Positions 25,278 to 32,161 of a stretch of DNA of 35,016 bases are shown here, piece by piece. Every line of letters starts with the position of its first letter. Position 1 is the stretch's first letter. The position numbers and the translations under genes are program-made. The stretch comes from Bog-473 sp035552395 (GTDB lineage Bacteria; Actinomycetota; Acidimicrobiia; Acidimicrobiales; RAAP-2), in NCBI GenBank assembly GCA_035552395.1, contig DASZLL010000108.1, forward strand, positions 1 through 35,016, given 5' to 3'. The notes under the pieces are model-generated. The model saw only the letters and a program-made list of their open reading frames with translations. It did no database searches and was not told where the DNA came from.

Positions 25278-26212
25278 CCCGGTGGGCGCGTCCGACCCGC
25301 CCACTGGCGCCCATCGGGGCCTCCATCGGCATCTTGGCCATTTGGTGGCTGGTTGCGCACAACGGTGGAGCCGGGTGGGTCCAGCTCCTCGGCGATCTGG
25401 TCTTCGGTGCGCTCCTGATTGGCCTCGTCGGACCGTTCTTTGTCCTCCTGCGCGCCCGAGTCACCCTGCTTGTCTCACCATCCGATGGGACGGCCGGCCT
25501 TCCCTTGGAACTGCACATCCGTGTTTCGACGCGCGTGCGGGTGCGAATGACCGAACCGCAGGAGATCGAAGTGCTGGTCGGCCCGCGCGAGCGTCGGGCA
25601 GGCACGTCGGACACGATCACCGTGGTGCCCACCCGGCGCGGGGTCTATGAGACGCTGACCCTGGACATTGCGTCGGCCGCTCCGTTCGCGCTGCAGTGGT
25701 GGCGCCGCCCGGTCGAGCTTCGGCTTCCCGTCGCGCTGCACATCGCGCCCCGTCGCGGGCGTCCCGTGTCGGTCCGAGACGCGCCGAGCGATGACCTCGG
25801 AGAACGCCGGCACCGGCGGCGGGTCGAGTCGGGATCCTTCCGCGGCGTCGCGCCCTACCGGGCCGGCGACAACCGACGACTTGTGCATTGGCCCGCCACG
25901 GCCCACGTGGGGCAGTTGATGGTGCGAGAGCTCGAGCGGCCGACCTCGAGTGCCGTCTCGGTCCACGTCGCGCTCCCCGCCGACCCCGAGGAGGCCGAGC
26001 GCGTCGCCGAGCGGGCGCTCGGGACGGTCGCGCACTTCCTCGAGCTCGGTGCGCACGTGGTCCTCGACACCATGGAGGAGCGGGGACCTGTCTCAGCCGT
26101 GGTGGCGGATCGCCGTTCCGCCGGGCGTCGCCTGGCGTCCGCCGTCGCCCGCTCCGGCTCCGGCTCCGGCCCCGGCCGCTCCGCCGCACCGGGTATCGCC
26201 GTCACGCCATGA
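25274..26212 (+). CDS. DUF58 domain protein
   Basis: A 312-residue membrane protein. Two hydrophobic segments near the N-terminus (about 12-30 and 38-58) anchor it, and the DUF58 signature is present as FRGVAPYRAGDNRRLVHWPA (about 195-214) followed by GQLMVRELE. DUF58 proteins have a von Willebrand A-like region and normally form an operon with MoxR and a transglutaminase-like gene, as here. Their role is not settled; cell-envelope assembly is the usual proposal. The C-terminus is Ser/Gly/Pro-rich. The start is fixed by the 4-base overlap with the MoxR gene; a much longer frame that runs back through that gene is not coding. Confidence 0.9.
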   Translation: MTRWARPTRPLAPIGASIGILAIWWLVAHNGGAGWVQLLGDLVFGALLIGLVGPFFVLLRARVTLLVSPSDGTAGLPLELHIRVSTRVRVRMTEPQEIEVLVGPRERRAGTSDTITVVPTRRGVYETLTLDIASAAPFALQWWRRPVELRLPVALHIAPRRGRPVSVRDAPSDDLGERRHRRRVESGSFRGVAPYRAGDNRRLVHWPATAHVGQLMVRELERPTSSAVSVHVALPADPEEAERVAERALGTVAHFLELGAHVVLDTMEERGPVSAVVADRRSAGRRLASAVARSGSGSGPGRSAAPGIAVTP

Positions 26213-28272
26213 CGCTGGTTGAGGCCATCCGGCGCGCCAATAAGGCTGGGGCGCCCGAGGATTCCATCCGGCTCCGGGGGGCGTGTCTGGGCGCTGTCCT
26301 GGTCGCGGTCGCAGGCTGTGCGTCACTCCACGAGGTGTCGGCGCGGACCGCCGTCATCGCAGCCGGACTCATCGCGTCGGGCATGGTCTTCTCGTACCGG
26401 ACGCGGGCCCAACCCCCCGGATGGGTGAAGGTCCTCGTCGCGGTGGGCGCACTTGGCGCGTTCGCTTGGTTCTTCCATTCTTTGAGCAGCACGAGCGTCG
26501 AACTCCTGTCCGTGGAGAATCCCCTGACACTGCTCCTCATCTCCGTGCTCGTCGTCCACTCGTTTCACGTCCCGGCCCGGCGCGACCTGCTCTTCTCGCT
26601 CGGGGCGTCGGCGGGACTCATGGCGGTCGGAGGTTCACAGGCGATCGACCTGCGCTTCGGCCTCTATGTCATCGCGTGGGCCTGCTTCTGCCTCTGGGGG
26701 TTGACCGAAATGTGGACGTCCGCCAGCGGAGGCGGGCGGGTCTCGTGGGTCGGGATCGGCGCCGCCGTGGCCGCGACCGCAACGGCGGCGGCCGCCATCT
26801 TCCTGGTGTTGCCGGCCCCCGTGGTGTCGGCCCGAGTGAATTTCCTCTCGAGGGCCGGCGCCGGGGGCGACATCGGTGTGCCAGGTGGCTTTGCCGGCGA
26901 TGCGGGGACACCGGCGAAGCTCTCCCAACCCGGCACCGCATCGGGCCGGACGCGGGTGGGCGGCTACCTCGGCTTCGCGGGCAGCCTCGACACGGCGTTG
27001 CGCGGGAAGCTCGGCAACGCCGAGGTCATGTTGGTGCGGGCCCAACGGCCCTCGTACTGGGTGGCCGAGACCTTCGATACCTGGGACGGCCAGAACTGGT
27101 CCGAGTCCGAGAAGTCGTCGCAGCCTCTGACCCAGGTCTCCCCCTTCGTGCTGCCGGTGCCGACGGGAGACACCGCAGCCGGGCAGTCGGACCTGCAGAC
27201 CTTCTACGTGACCGCCTCGTCGGCCGATTTGGTCCTTCATGCGGAGACCGCCTCGGAGCTGTGGTTCCCGACCTCCAAAGTCTTCTATTCCAACAACGGG
27301 ACCATCGTGTCGCCGATCGGCTTAGGCCCCGGATCGATCTACACGGTTAACTCGCAGGTCGACTCGCCGGACGCCGCCGAATTGCGGAAGGCCTCGGCCG
27401 GCACGCCGCTCCCCGCCAAGACCACGCGCTCTTCCCTGCAGCTTCCCCACCAATACGACCGGGTCCTCGCACTGGCGCGCTCCGTGACCGCACGCGACAC
27501 CACGACCTACGACAAAGTGCAGTCGCTCATTGCGTGGATCGGTCGCCACACGCGCTACTCGACCGACATCCCTCCGTTGGCCCCCGGCGCCGATACGGTC
27601 GACGAGTTCCTCTTCGGCAACCGGGTCGGGTTCTGTGAGCAGATCTCCACCTCGCTGGCTGTGATGTTGCGCTCCCTGGGTATTCCCGCTCGCGAGGCCG
27701 TCGGCTTCGTCCCGGGTTCCTACAACCCGATCACCGACCTCTACGAGGTCCGCGCCGACGATGCCCACGCCTGGGTCCAGGTGTGGTTCCCGGGATTCGG
27801 CTGGCAGAGCTTTGACCCGACCGCGGTGGTGCCTGCGGCCAATCCCGCGCCGGGGGTCACCGCCCTGCGAGATATCGGTTCGTTCTTTCGCCACATTCCC
27901 GTGGCTCCTCTGGTTGTCGTGCTCGTGCTCGTCCTCGGCGCTGGCGGCACCGTCGCGGTCATGGGCCGGCGTCGGACGCGCCCAGCGACGTGGGAGGCGC
28001 GGGTGGCAGACCGGGCCGAACGTGCCGGCAAGCGGGTTGGGCGGCCGCGCCGCCAGGCCGAGACGTTGCGTGAGTTTGCCGCGGCGCTCGATGACTTGAC
28101 CGGAACCGGATCAGTGGAGTGGCGAGCCCTGGCCCAGTCGGTCGAGGCCAGCTACTACGGGGGCCTGTCCCCACCGGCCGAAGAGCGGCGACGGATGGAG
28201 GACCGAGCCGCCCGAATCCGCGTGCCGCGGCGGCGGAAATCTCTCGCGTCGACCTCGGGCCCGACGCGCTGA
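26209..28272 (+). CDS. Membrane-bound transglutaminase-like protein
   Basis: A 687-residue protein with five or six N-terminal membrane segments (to about residue 210), a long extracytoplasmic part, the transglutaminase-like cysteine-protease core, one more membrane segment (about 562-585) and a basic cytoplasmic tail. The catalytic triad is complete: Cys476 in GFCEQISTSLAVMLRSLGI, His520 in DDAHAWVQVWFPGFGW, and Asp536 in SFDPT. The domain order matches the TgpA-like proteins that accompany MoxR and DUF58. The core probably faces the outside and acts on envelope proteins or peptides; the substrate is unknown. It overlaps the DUF58 stop by four bases and ends nine bases from the convergent TetR gene, so it closes the operon. 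Confidence 0.92.
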   Translation: MTLVEAIRRANKAGAPEDSIRLRGACLGAVLVAVAGCASLHEVSARTAVIAAGLIASGMVFSYRTRAQPPGWVKVLVAVGALGAFAWFFHSLSSTSVELLSVENPLTLLLISVLVVHSFHVPARRDLLFSLGASAGLMAVGGSQAIDLRFGLYVIAWACFCLWGLTEMWTSASGGGRVSWVGIGAAVAATATAAAAIFLVLPAPVVSARVNFLSRAGAGGDIGVPGGFAGDAGTPAKLSQPGTASGRTRVGGYLGFAGSLDTALRGKLGNAEVMLVRAQRPSYWVAETFDTWDGQNWSESEKSSQPLTQVSPFVLPVPTGDTAAGQSDLQTFYVTASSADLVLHAETASELWFPTSKVFYSNNGTIVSPIGLGPGSIYTVNSQVDSPDAAELRKASAGTPLPAKTTRSSLQLPHQYDRVLALARSVTARDTTTYDKVQSLIAWIGRHTRYSTDIPPLAPGADTVDEFLFGNRVGFCEQISTSLAVMLRSLGIPAREAVGFVPGSYNPITDLYEVRADDAHAWVQVWFPGFGWQSFDPTAVVPAANPAPGVTALRDIGSFFRHIPVAPLVVVLVLVLGAGGTVAVMGRRRTRPATWEARVADRAERAGKRVGRPRRQAETLREFAAALDDLTGTGSVEWRALAQSVEASYYGGLSPPAEERRRMEDRAARIRVPRRRKSLASTSGPTR

Positions 28273-28280
28273 CCGATCTC

Positions 28281-28958
28281 TCAGGAAGACCGGCGGTGCG
28301 CGGGCTCCAATGGATAGAGGGCGGCCAGAGTGCCGAGCAGCTTGGGGAGCAAGGGGCTGAAGCGGCCCTCTCCCCAGGAGAGGCCCGGCTCGTTCGCCAG
28401 CGCCTGTCCGATGACGCCACTGACGAGGACCGATGTCATCCAGAGCGCTTCGTCGGAGTCTGCGCCGGGTCCGAGCTGTCCGGCTGCCACCGCGTCGGCC
28501 AGTGCTTGGCGCTGGAGCCGCACCATTTCGACGCTCGGTTGCATGGCCTCGGGTGAGGGCTCGAAGCTGGGGACCGGGCGCCAGAACAGCAGTTGTGCGG
28601 TCGCCGGGTGGGCCAGCGCCCAGCGGCCGCTGGCCTCGAGGCCTGCGGCGAGCGCGTCGAGACCCGGCTCGGCCGGCGCCATCGCGCCACGAAGGGCCTC
28701 GAGGTGGTCGCGTTGTCCCCGTTCGAAGAGGGCGTCGTAGATCGACATGAGCGAGTCGAAGTACTTATAGATCGACGGCGGCTTCACGCCGAGCCGACGG
28801 GCGACCTCAGACAGGCTGAGGCCGTTGACACCCTCCTCGGACATCACGTCGGAGGCGATGGCGAGGATCTCCTCGATGGTTTCCTGACGGCGGCGGGCCC
28901 GACGGTCTCCAGGTGGTGGGCCGATGACCCCGTCCATTACCTCGTCCGTTGACGTCAT
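28281..28958 (-). CDS. TetR-family transcriptional regulator
   Basis: A 225-residue regulator. The helix-turn-helix lies at about residues 28-72 (ETIEEILAIASDVMSEEGVN, then LSLSEVARRLGVKPPSIYKYF), and a helical ligand-binding domain fills the rest, with a Pro-rich loop around 128-140. Family members are usually repressors of neighbouring divergent genes. The ATG at 28958 has no Shine-Dalgarno; TAAGGT lies seven bases upstream, consistent with a leaderless message. It is divergent from the SRPBCC gene, and the two share a 90-base intergenic region full of inverted repeats. Confidence 0.92.
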   Translation of the reverse strand: MTSTDEVMDGVIGPPPGDRRARRRQETIEEILAIASDVMSEEGVNGLSLSEVARRLGVKPPSIYKYFDSLMSIYDALFERGQRDHLEALRGAMAPAEPGLDALAAGLEASGRWALAHPATAQLLFWRPVPSFEPSPEAMQPSVEMVRLQRQALADAVAAGQLGPGADSDEALWMTSVLVSGVIGQALANEPGLSWGEGRFSPLLPKLLGTLAALYPLEPAHRRSS

Positions 28959-28984
28959 AACCGCTACCTTAGCAGAAGTGTCTC

Positions 28985-29013
28985 TTGACAGCGAGAGCTA
29001 ATGGTCTTAACTT
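28985..29013 (+). promoter_or_regulatory. Sigma70-like promoter of the SRPBCC gene with flanking inverted repeats
   Basis: TTGACA (28985-28990) and TAACTT (29008-29013) have a 17-base spacer, giving a start near 29020 and a leader of about 29 bases. Two inverted repeats straddle it: CAGAAGT (28973-28979) with ACTTCTG (29010-29016), and TGACAG (28986-28991) with CTGTCA (29018-29023). The TetR protein encoded next door is the obvious candidate ligand, but this is inference. Confidence 0.6.
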
Positions 29014-29048
29014 CTGACTGTCACTACGGCGGACGAAAGGAATGGGTG

Positions 29049-29576
29049 ATGGCACCGAAGAACCAGCGGTGGTGGTTGACCGAGGACAGCGTCGAACTCG
29101 ACATCGAATCCGACGCAGAGGCGCTGTACGGGTTGGTCTCCGACCTCCCGCGCATCGGAGAGTGGAGCCCCGAATGCGAGGGCGTGGAGTGGGAGGGCGA
29201 CGTCAGCGTGCCCGTGGTCGGTACCACCTTCGTTGGCCACAACGCCGTGGGCCCGGGCCGACGCATCCGCTACTCGCGTCACGGGACGGTGCTGGCGGCC
29301 GATCCGGGACGTGAGTTCACCTTCATCACCGACGAGGGGGGACGGCCGTCGACGGCGTGGCGTTACCGGTTCGAGTCCGCTGGTGACGGTCGCACTCGGG
29401 TCACCGAGTCCTACGAGGTGCGCTGGATCCCCACGTGGGCGCGCATCCTCGACGTCCCGCTCAACCGCCACAAGGAGCTGCTCGAGGGCATGCGTACCAC
29501 CCTCGACCGCCTCAAGGCCACGTCCGAGGTCGCGCAGCGCACCACGCCTGCGCCGAACGAGCTCGACGAGAGCTGA
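29049..29576 (+). CDS. SRPBCC (START/Bet v1-like) family protein
   Basis: A 175-residue protein with the polyketide-cyclase/dehydrase fold of the SRPBCC superfamily. The hydrophobic-cavity pattern is visible: ELDIESDAEALYGLVSDLPR (about 14-33), IGEWSPECEGVEW, FVGHNAVGPGRRIRYSRHG, and TAWRYRFESAGDGRTRVTES (about 101-120), closing with a long helix. Such proteins bind or transform hydrophobic small molecules, and their ligand cannot be read from sequence. The ATG at 29049 has AAAGGA upstream. It is divergent from the TetR gene and followed by a methyltransferase, 176 bases on. Confidence 0.87.
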   Translation: MAPKNQRWWLTEDSVELDIESDAEALYGLVSDLPRIGEWSPECEGVEWEGDVSVPVVGTTFVGHNAVGPGRRIRYSRHGTVLAADPGREFTFITDEGGRPSTAWRYRFESAGDGRTRVTESYEVRWIPTWARILDVPLNRHKELLEGMRTTLDRLKATSEVAQRTTPAPNELDES

Positions 29577-29752
29577 GAGGTCGGCGAGCTCTTTTCGGGG
29601 TCGCTCCAACTTGTCGAGGAGCGCGTCCAAAACTGGCACGAGGTTGGCGGCCACTTTCGGTCGCGGCTCGTCTGCAACGGCGATCCCGTTCGAAGTTAGG
29701 GTGTCGCTACCGAGTCGGCGAGCGATCCGGACCGATGAAGGGAGTCACACCC

Positions 29753-30760
29753 ATGGAAGCCCCTCCCCCTCCCGTGCAGATGATCCAGCTGTTGTCCGGT
29801 TTCCAGGTGTCCCAGGCGCTGTACGTCGCGGCCAAGATCGGCGTGGCCGACAAGCTCGTGGACGGACCACGACCCGCGGTCGGGCTTGCCTCCGACCTCC
29901 AGTGTGATCCGATCGCTCTGTCACGGCTGCTGCGGACGCTGGCGTCGCTCGGCGTCTTCAGCGAAACCGCCCCCGGCGTCTTTGACCTCACCCCGCTCGG
30001 CACCACGCTCGTGAGCGACAGCGAGGGGTCGATGCGCGACCTCGCCCTCATGTGGATGGAGACGCACTACCTGCCCTTTGCTGGCTTGCTCGACACCGTC
30101 CGCTCCGGCAACTGCGCGGCAACTGCGCACTACGGGGAACCCTTCTTCTCGTGGTTGTCCGGCCAGCCAGAGCACATCGACCGGTTCAGTAGGGCCATGG
30201 CCAATCTCACGGACGGCATCAAGGCCGGCGCAATCGCCAGCTACGCCTTCCCCCAATCGGGCACGATGGTCGATGTCGGTGGTGCGGATGGTGCGCTCCT
30301 GGCCAGGGTCCTCGAAGTTGCGCCGGACACCACTGGAATCGTGTTCGACCTCCCCCATGTCATCGCCGAAGCGGCACCGACGCTGAAGAGCTACGGACTC
30401 GGCGATCGGATGACGGCACAGGGCGGTGACTTCTTCGAGAGCGTTCCCGAGGGTGCTGATGCCTACCTCTTGTCGATGGTCCTTCATGACTGGAACGACG
30501 ACGACGCGAGCCGACTGCTCACCGCGATCAAACGTGCCGCCGTGCCGGGGTCCCGTGTGCTCGCCTTCGAACTCGTCATGCCGGCCGGAGACGAGCCGCA
30601 CATGTCGAAGATGATCGATCTGACCATGCTGGGCATGCTCAACGGTCGGGAACGCACCGACGCGGAAATGCGGACGCTCTTCGAGGGTGCCGGGTTCACC
30701 TATGAGGGAGTTGTGGCAACCCCAACCCCGATCTCGATCGTCGAGGCCAGAGTCCCCTGA
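29753..30760 (+). CDS. SAM-dependent O-methyltransferase (COMT / hydroxyneurosporene-methyltransferase type)
   Basis: A 335-residue class I methyltransferase. The N-terminal winged-helix dimerisation domain (FQVSQALYVAAKIGVADKLV, then LLRTLASLGVFSETAPGVF) is followed by the Rossmann domain with the SAM-binding motif MVDVGGADGALLARVLEVAP (about 172-191), FDLPHVI, GGDFFESVPEGADAYLLSMV (about 229-248) and LHDWNDDDASRLL, the catalytic-His region of plant-type O-methyltransferases. A substrate OH on an aromatic or polyketide compound is likely but unknown. I choose the ATG at 29753 because AAGGGAG (29738-29744) precedes it by eight bases; an in-frame ATG at 29735 would add six residues. Confidence 0.92.
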   Translation: MEAPPPPVQMIQLLSGFQVSQALYVAAKIGVADKLVDGPRPAVGLASDLQCDPIALSRLLRTLASLGVFSETAPGVFDLTPLGTTLVSDSEGSMRDLALMWMETHYLPFAGLLDTVRSGNCAATAHYGEPFFSWLSGQPEHIDRFSRAMANLTDGIKAGAIASYAFPQSGTMVDVGGADGALLARVLEVAPDTTGIVFDLPHVIAEAAPTLKSYGLGDRMTAQGGDFFESVPEGADAYLLSMVLHDWNDDDASRLLTAIKRAAVPGSRVLAFELVMPAGDEPHMSKMIDLTMLGMLNGRERTDAEMRTLFEGAGFTYEGVVATPTPISIVEARVP

Positions 30761-30828
30761 CTCGAGGTGGAGCCGTGGGAGGGACGCAGAGGTCCAAGAC
30801 GAGCGCGCCTTCAACCTGAACTGCAAAA

Positions 30829-30870
30829 TCGGGCTGCCGGGATTTGAGCTGGGGACCTGGTGACCCCCGC
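30829..30870 (-). repeat. Degenerate tRNA-Pro 3'-half copy (att-like repeat, left)
   Basis: On the minus strand the sequence ends in CAGCCCGA after a T-loop CTCAAAT. It matches the copy at 34432-34473 in the same orientation at 35 of 42 bases, with the first 19 plus-strand bases identical. The T-stem is broken (the 5' arm no longer pairs with CCCGG), and no 5' half of a tRNA exists beside it, so it is not a working tRNA. Confidence 0.7.
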
Positions 30871-30942
30871 GTGCCTGATGCAGAACCGGGCGTAGGAAAC
30901 GGTCCCCTTCGTCCTTCTGGGTGATGGTTCAAAATACAAGCC

Positions 30943-31203
30943 ATGCCTCAAGAGCAGCGATGGTTCAGCCAAACGGGTAGCAGCGACAGCTCACTTCTAA
31001 CCGAAGTACAGCGCCAAACGGTTGAGGAGCGAGTCCGCCGCAGAGGTCAGCTTCTGGGTGTCGTTCAGGTAAGAGTTTTTGAGCACGGATGCGAACCCTT
31101 TGTCACGTTCCCTCAGGGCGCAGCTCTTGGGGTTGAGAGCGATCGATCGGTTATTGCGGAGATGGTCGCTAGGGCTCGCATTGAGCTTGCTGACTGGCGC
31201 TAG
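30943..31203 (+). CDS. Small hypothetical protein
   Basis: An 86-residue open frame with a balanced amino-acid composition and helical ends: MPQEQRWFSQTGSSDSSLLT, then QRQTVEERVRRRGQLLGVVQ, then VFEHGCEPFVTF, and a final helix AEMVARARIELADW. I do not recognise the family. No Shine-Dalgarno is seen before the ATG. It lies just inside the left tRNA-Pro repeat, upstream of the HTH-ClpN pair, and on the same strand. It may belong to the inserted segment. Confidence 0.45.
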   Translation: MPQEQRWFSQTGSSDSSLLTEVQRQTVEERVRRRGQLLGVVQVRVFEHGCEPFVTFPQGAALGVESDRSVIAEMVARARIELADWR

Positions 31204-31267
31204 TCAGGCGGCGCCGACCCGGCCATCTCGGGCACTCCGGTAGGACGATCTGCTGGGTCAGTTTAGG

Positions 31268-31296
31268 TTGACAGATGCCGATTGTCAGTCTATACT
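31268..31296 (+). promoter_or_regulatory. Near-consensus promoter of the HTH-ClpN operon
   Basis: TTGACA (31268-31273), a 17-base spacer, and TATACT (31291-31296). The ATG of the HTH gene follows at 31304, seven bases after the -10 box, so transcription should start at or next to the start codon (leaderless). Confidence 0.8.
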
Positions 31297-31300
31297 GACA
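31283..31300. promoter_or_regulatory. Operator-like dyad over the -10 box
   Basis: TGTCAGT (31283-31289), a four-base gap (ctat), and ACTGACA (31294-31300) form a perfect 7-4-7 inverted repeat covering the -10 box. Binding there would block the promoter. The HTH protein made from the first gene is the natural candidate. Confidence 0.65.
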
Positions 31301-31303
31301 CGC

Positions 31304-31516
31304 ATGGACATCGAAGAACTCAGCGTGAATCTGTCGTCGAATGACCCGGCCATTGGGATTCGTGCCTCGTTGGCGCTCCATCGCCTGGCTGAGAGGGTCG
31401 AAGCGAACCAAGTCGCGTCGGCCCGGGAAAAGAGCTGGTCGTGGCAGCAGATCGGAGATGCCTTGGGCGTCACCCGCCAATCCGTGCACACCAAATACAA
31501 CAAGGAGGCATCATGA
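31304..31516 (+). CDS. Small helix-turn-helix protein
   Basis: A 70-residue protein. The N-terminal half is helical (MDIEELSVNLSSNDPAIGIR, ASLALHRLAERVEANQVASA) and the C-terminal half is a helix-turn-helix, WSWQQIGDALGVTRQSVHTK (about 46-65), of the sigma-region-4/MerR-like kind that reads 'WQQIGxALGVTRQSV'. It probably binds DNA as a dimer. The stop overlaps the ClpN start by four bases (ATGA), and the promoter with its dyad lies directly in front, which together suggest a small autoregulated operon. The ATG at 31304 is chosen over an upstream frame beginning at 31268 because the latter starts inside the -35 box. Confidence 0.82.
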   Translation: MDIEELSVNLSSNDPAIGIRASLALHRLAERVEANQVASAREKSWSWQQIGDALGVTRQSVHTKYNKEAS

Positions 31517-32028
31517 CCACCGAACCTGTTGCGCCAGAGACGCTTCACGCCTGGGCCATCTACCTGCAGGCCAGTGAGGAGGCTCGTCGCCGAGGTGATC
31601 GCCGCACCGGCACCGATCACCTCCTGCTCGCCTTGTTCGAGGACCCCTCGACCGAGGCCGTGCTGGGCGTGAACCTGCAGCAAGCTCGCCAGGCCCTCGA
31701 GTTGCTCGACCGGGAAGCCCTGGCCGGTGTCGGTCTGGGGCCGGGCGCCGACGCTCCCCCGCTCGCGATGCGCGCCGTGCCGAAGAAGCCGAGGATCAGA
31801 GACGTCGCGAAAAAGGACCGCTTCCGCATGACGCCCGCGGCAAAGAAAGTACTCGAGGAAGCGTACAAGCCCGAAGGTCATCGGAAGTTCCAGGTGACCG
31901 GCCCCGAGGTGCTGGCCCAGATCCTCGCTCTCCAACCACCAGATCCTGCAGCGGTGCTGCTCGACGCCCTCGGCGTGCACACGTCGGACGTTCGGCGCCG
32001 ATTGGATGCGCTCGCGCCCGACAGCTGA
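31513..32028 (+). CDS. Stand-alone Clp N-terminal (double ClpN repeat) protein
   Basis: A 171-residue protein without an ATPase domain. It carries two Clp-N type repeats: LHAWAIYLQASEEARRRGDR ... TGTDHLLLALFEDPS (about 11-48) and, after a linker with many Pro and Lys residues, RMTPAAKKVLEEAYKPEGHR ... VTGPEVLAQILAL (about 99-137). In ClpA/ClpC these repeats bind substrates and adaptors, so a free version could act as an adaptor or sequestering factor for a Clp unfoldase, or sense unfolded proteins. AAGGAGG (31502-31508) precedes the ATG by four bases. It is coupled to the HTH gene; similar HTH-ClpN pairs occur in actinomycetes. Confidence 0.85.
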   Translation: MTTEPVAPETLHAWAIYLQASEEARRRGDRRTGTDHLLLALFEDPSTEAVLGVNLQQARQALELLDREALAGVGLGPGADAPPLAMRAVPKKPRIRDVAKKDRFRMTPAAKKVLEEAYKPEGHRKFQVTGPEVLAQILALQPPDPAAVLLDALGVHTSDVRRRLDALAPDS

Positions 32029-32161
32029 GTCCCCGGCGACATTCACGACTTCGAGCGGATGTGTCCGGATGGGGCCCTCCAGTCATCGATCGAAAGGTGA
32101 AGCCGACGGCCTTTGCTCACCACGATCACTTGACGCTTGAGAGTTCCCCGCGTCGTGACGG

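Noticed and set aside
25888..26208. N-terminal extension of the transglutaminase frame
   Set aside because: It overlaps the DUF58 gene out of frame; the start at 26209 fits the operon's ATGA coupling and membrane topology.
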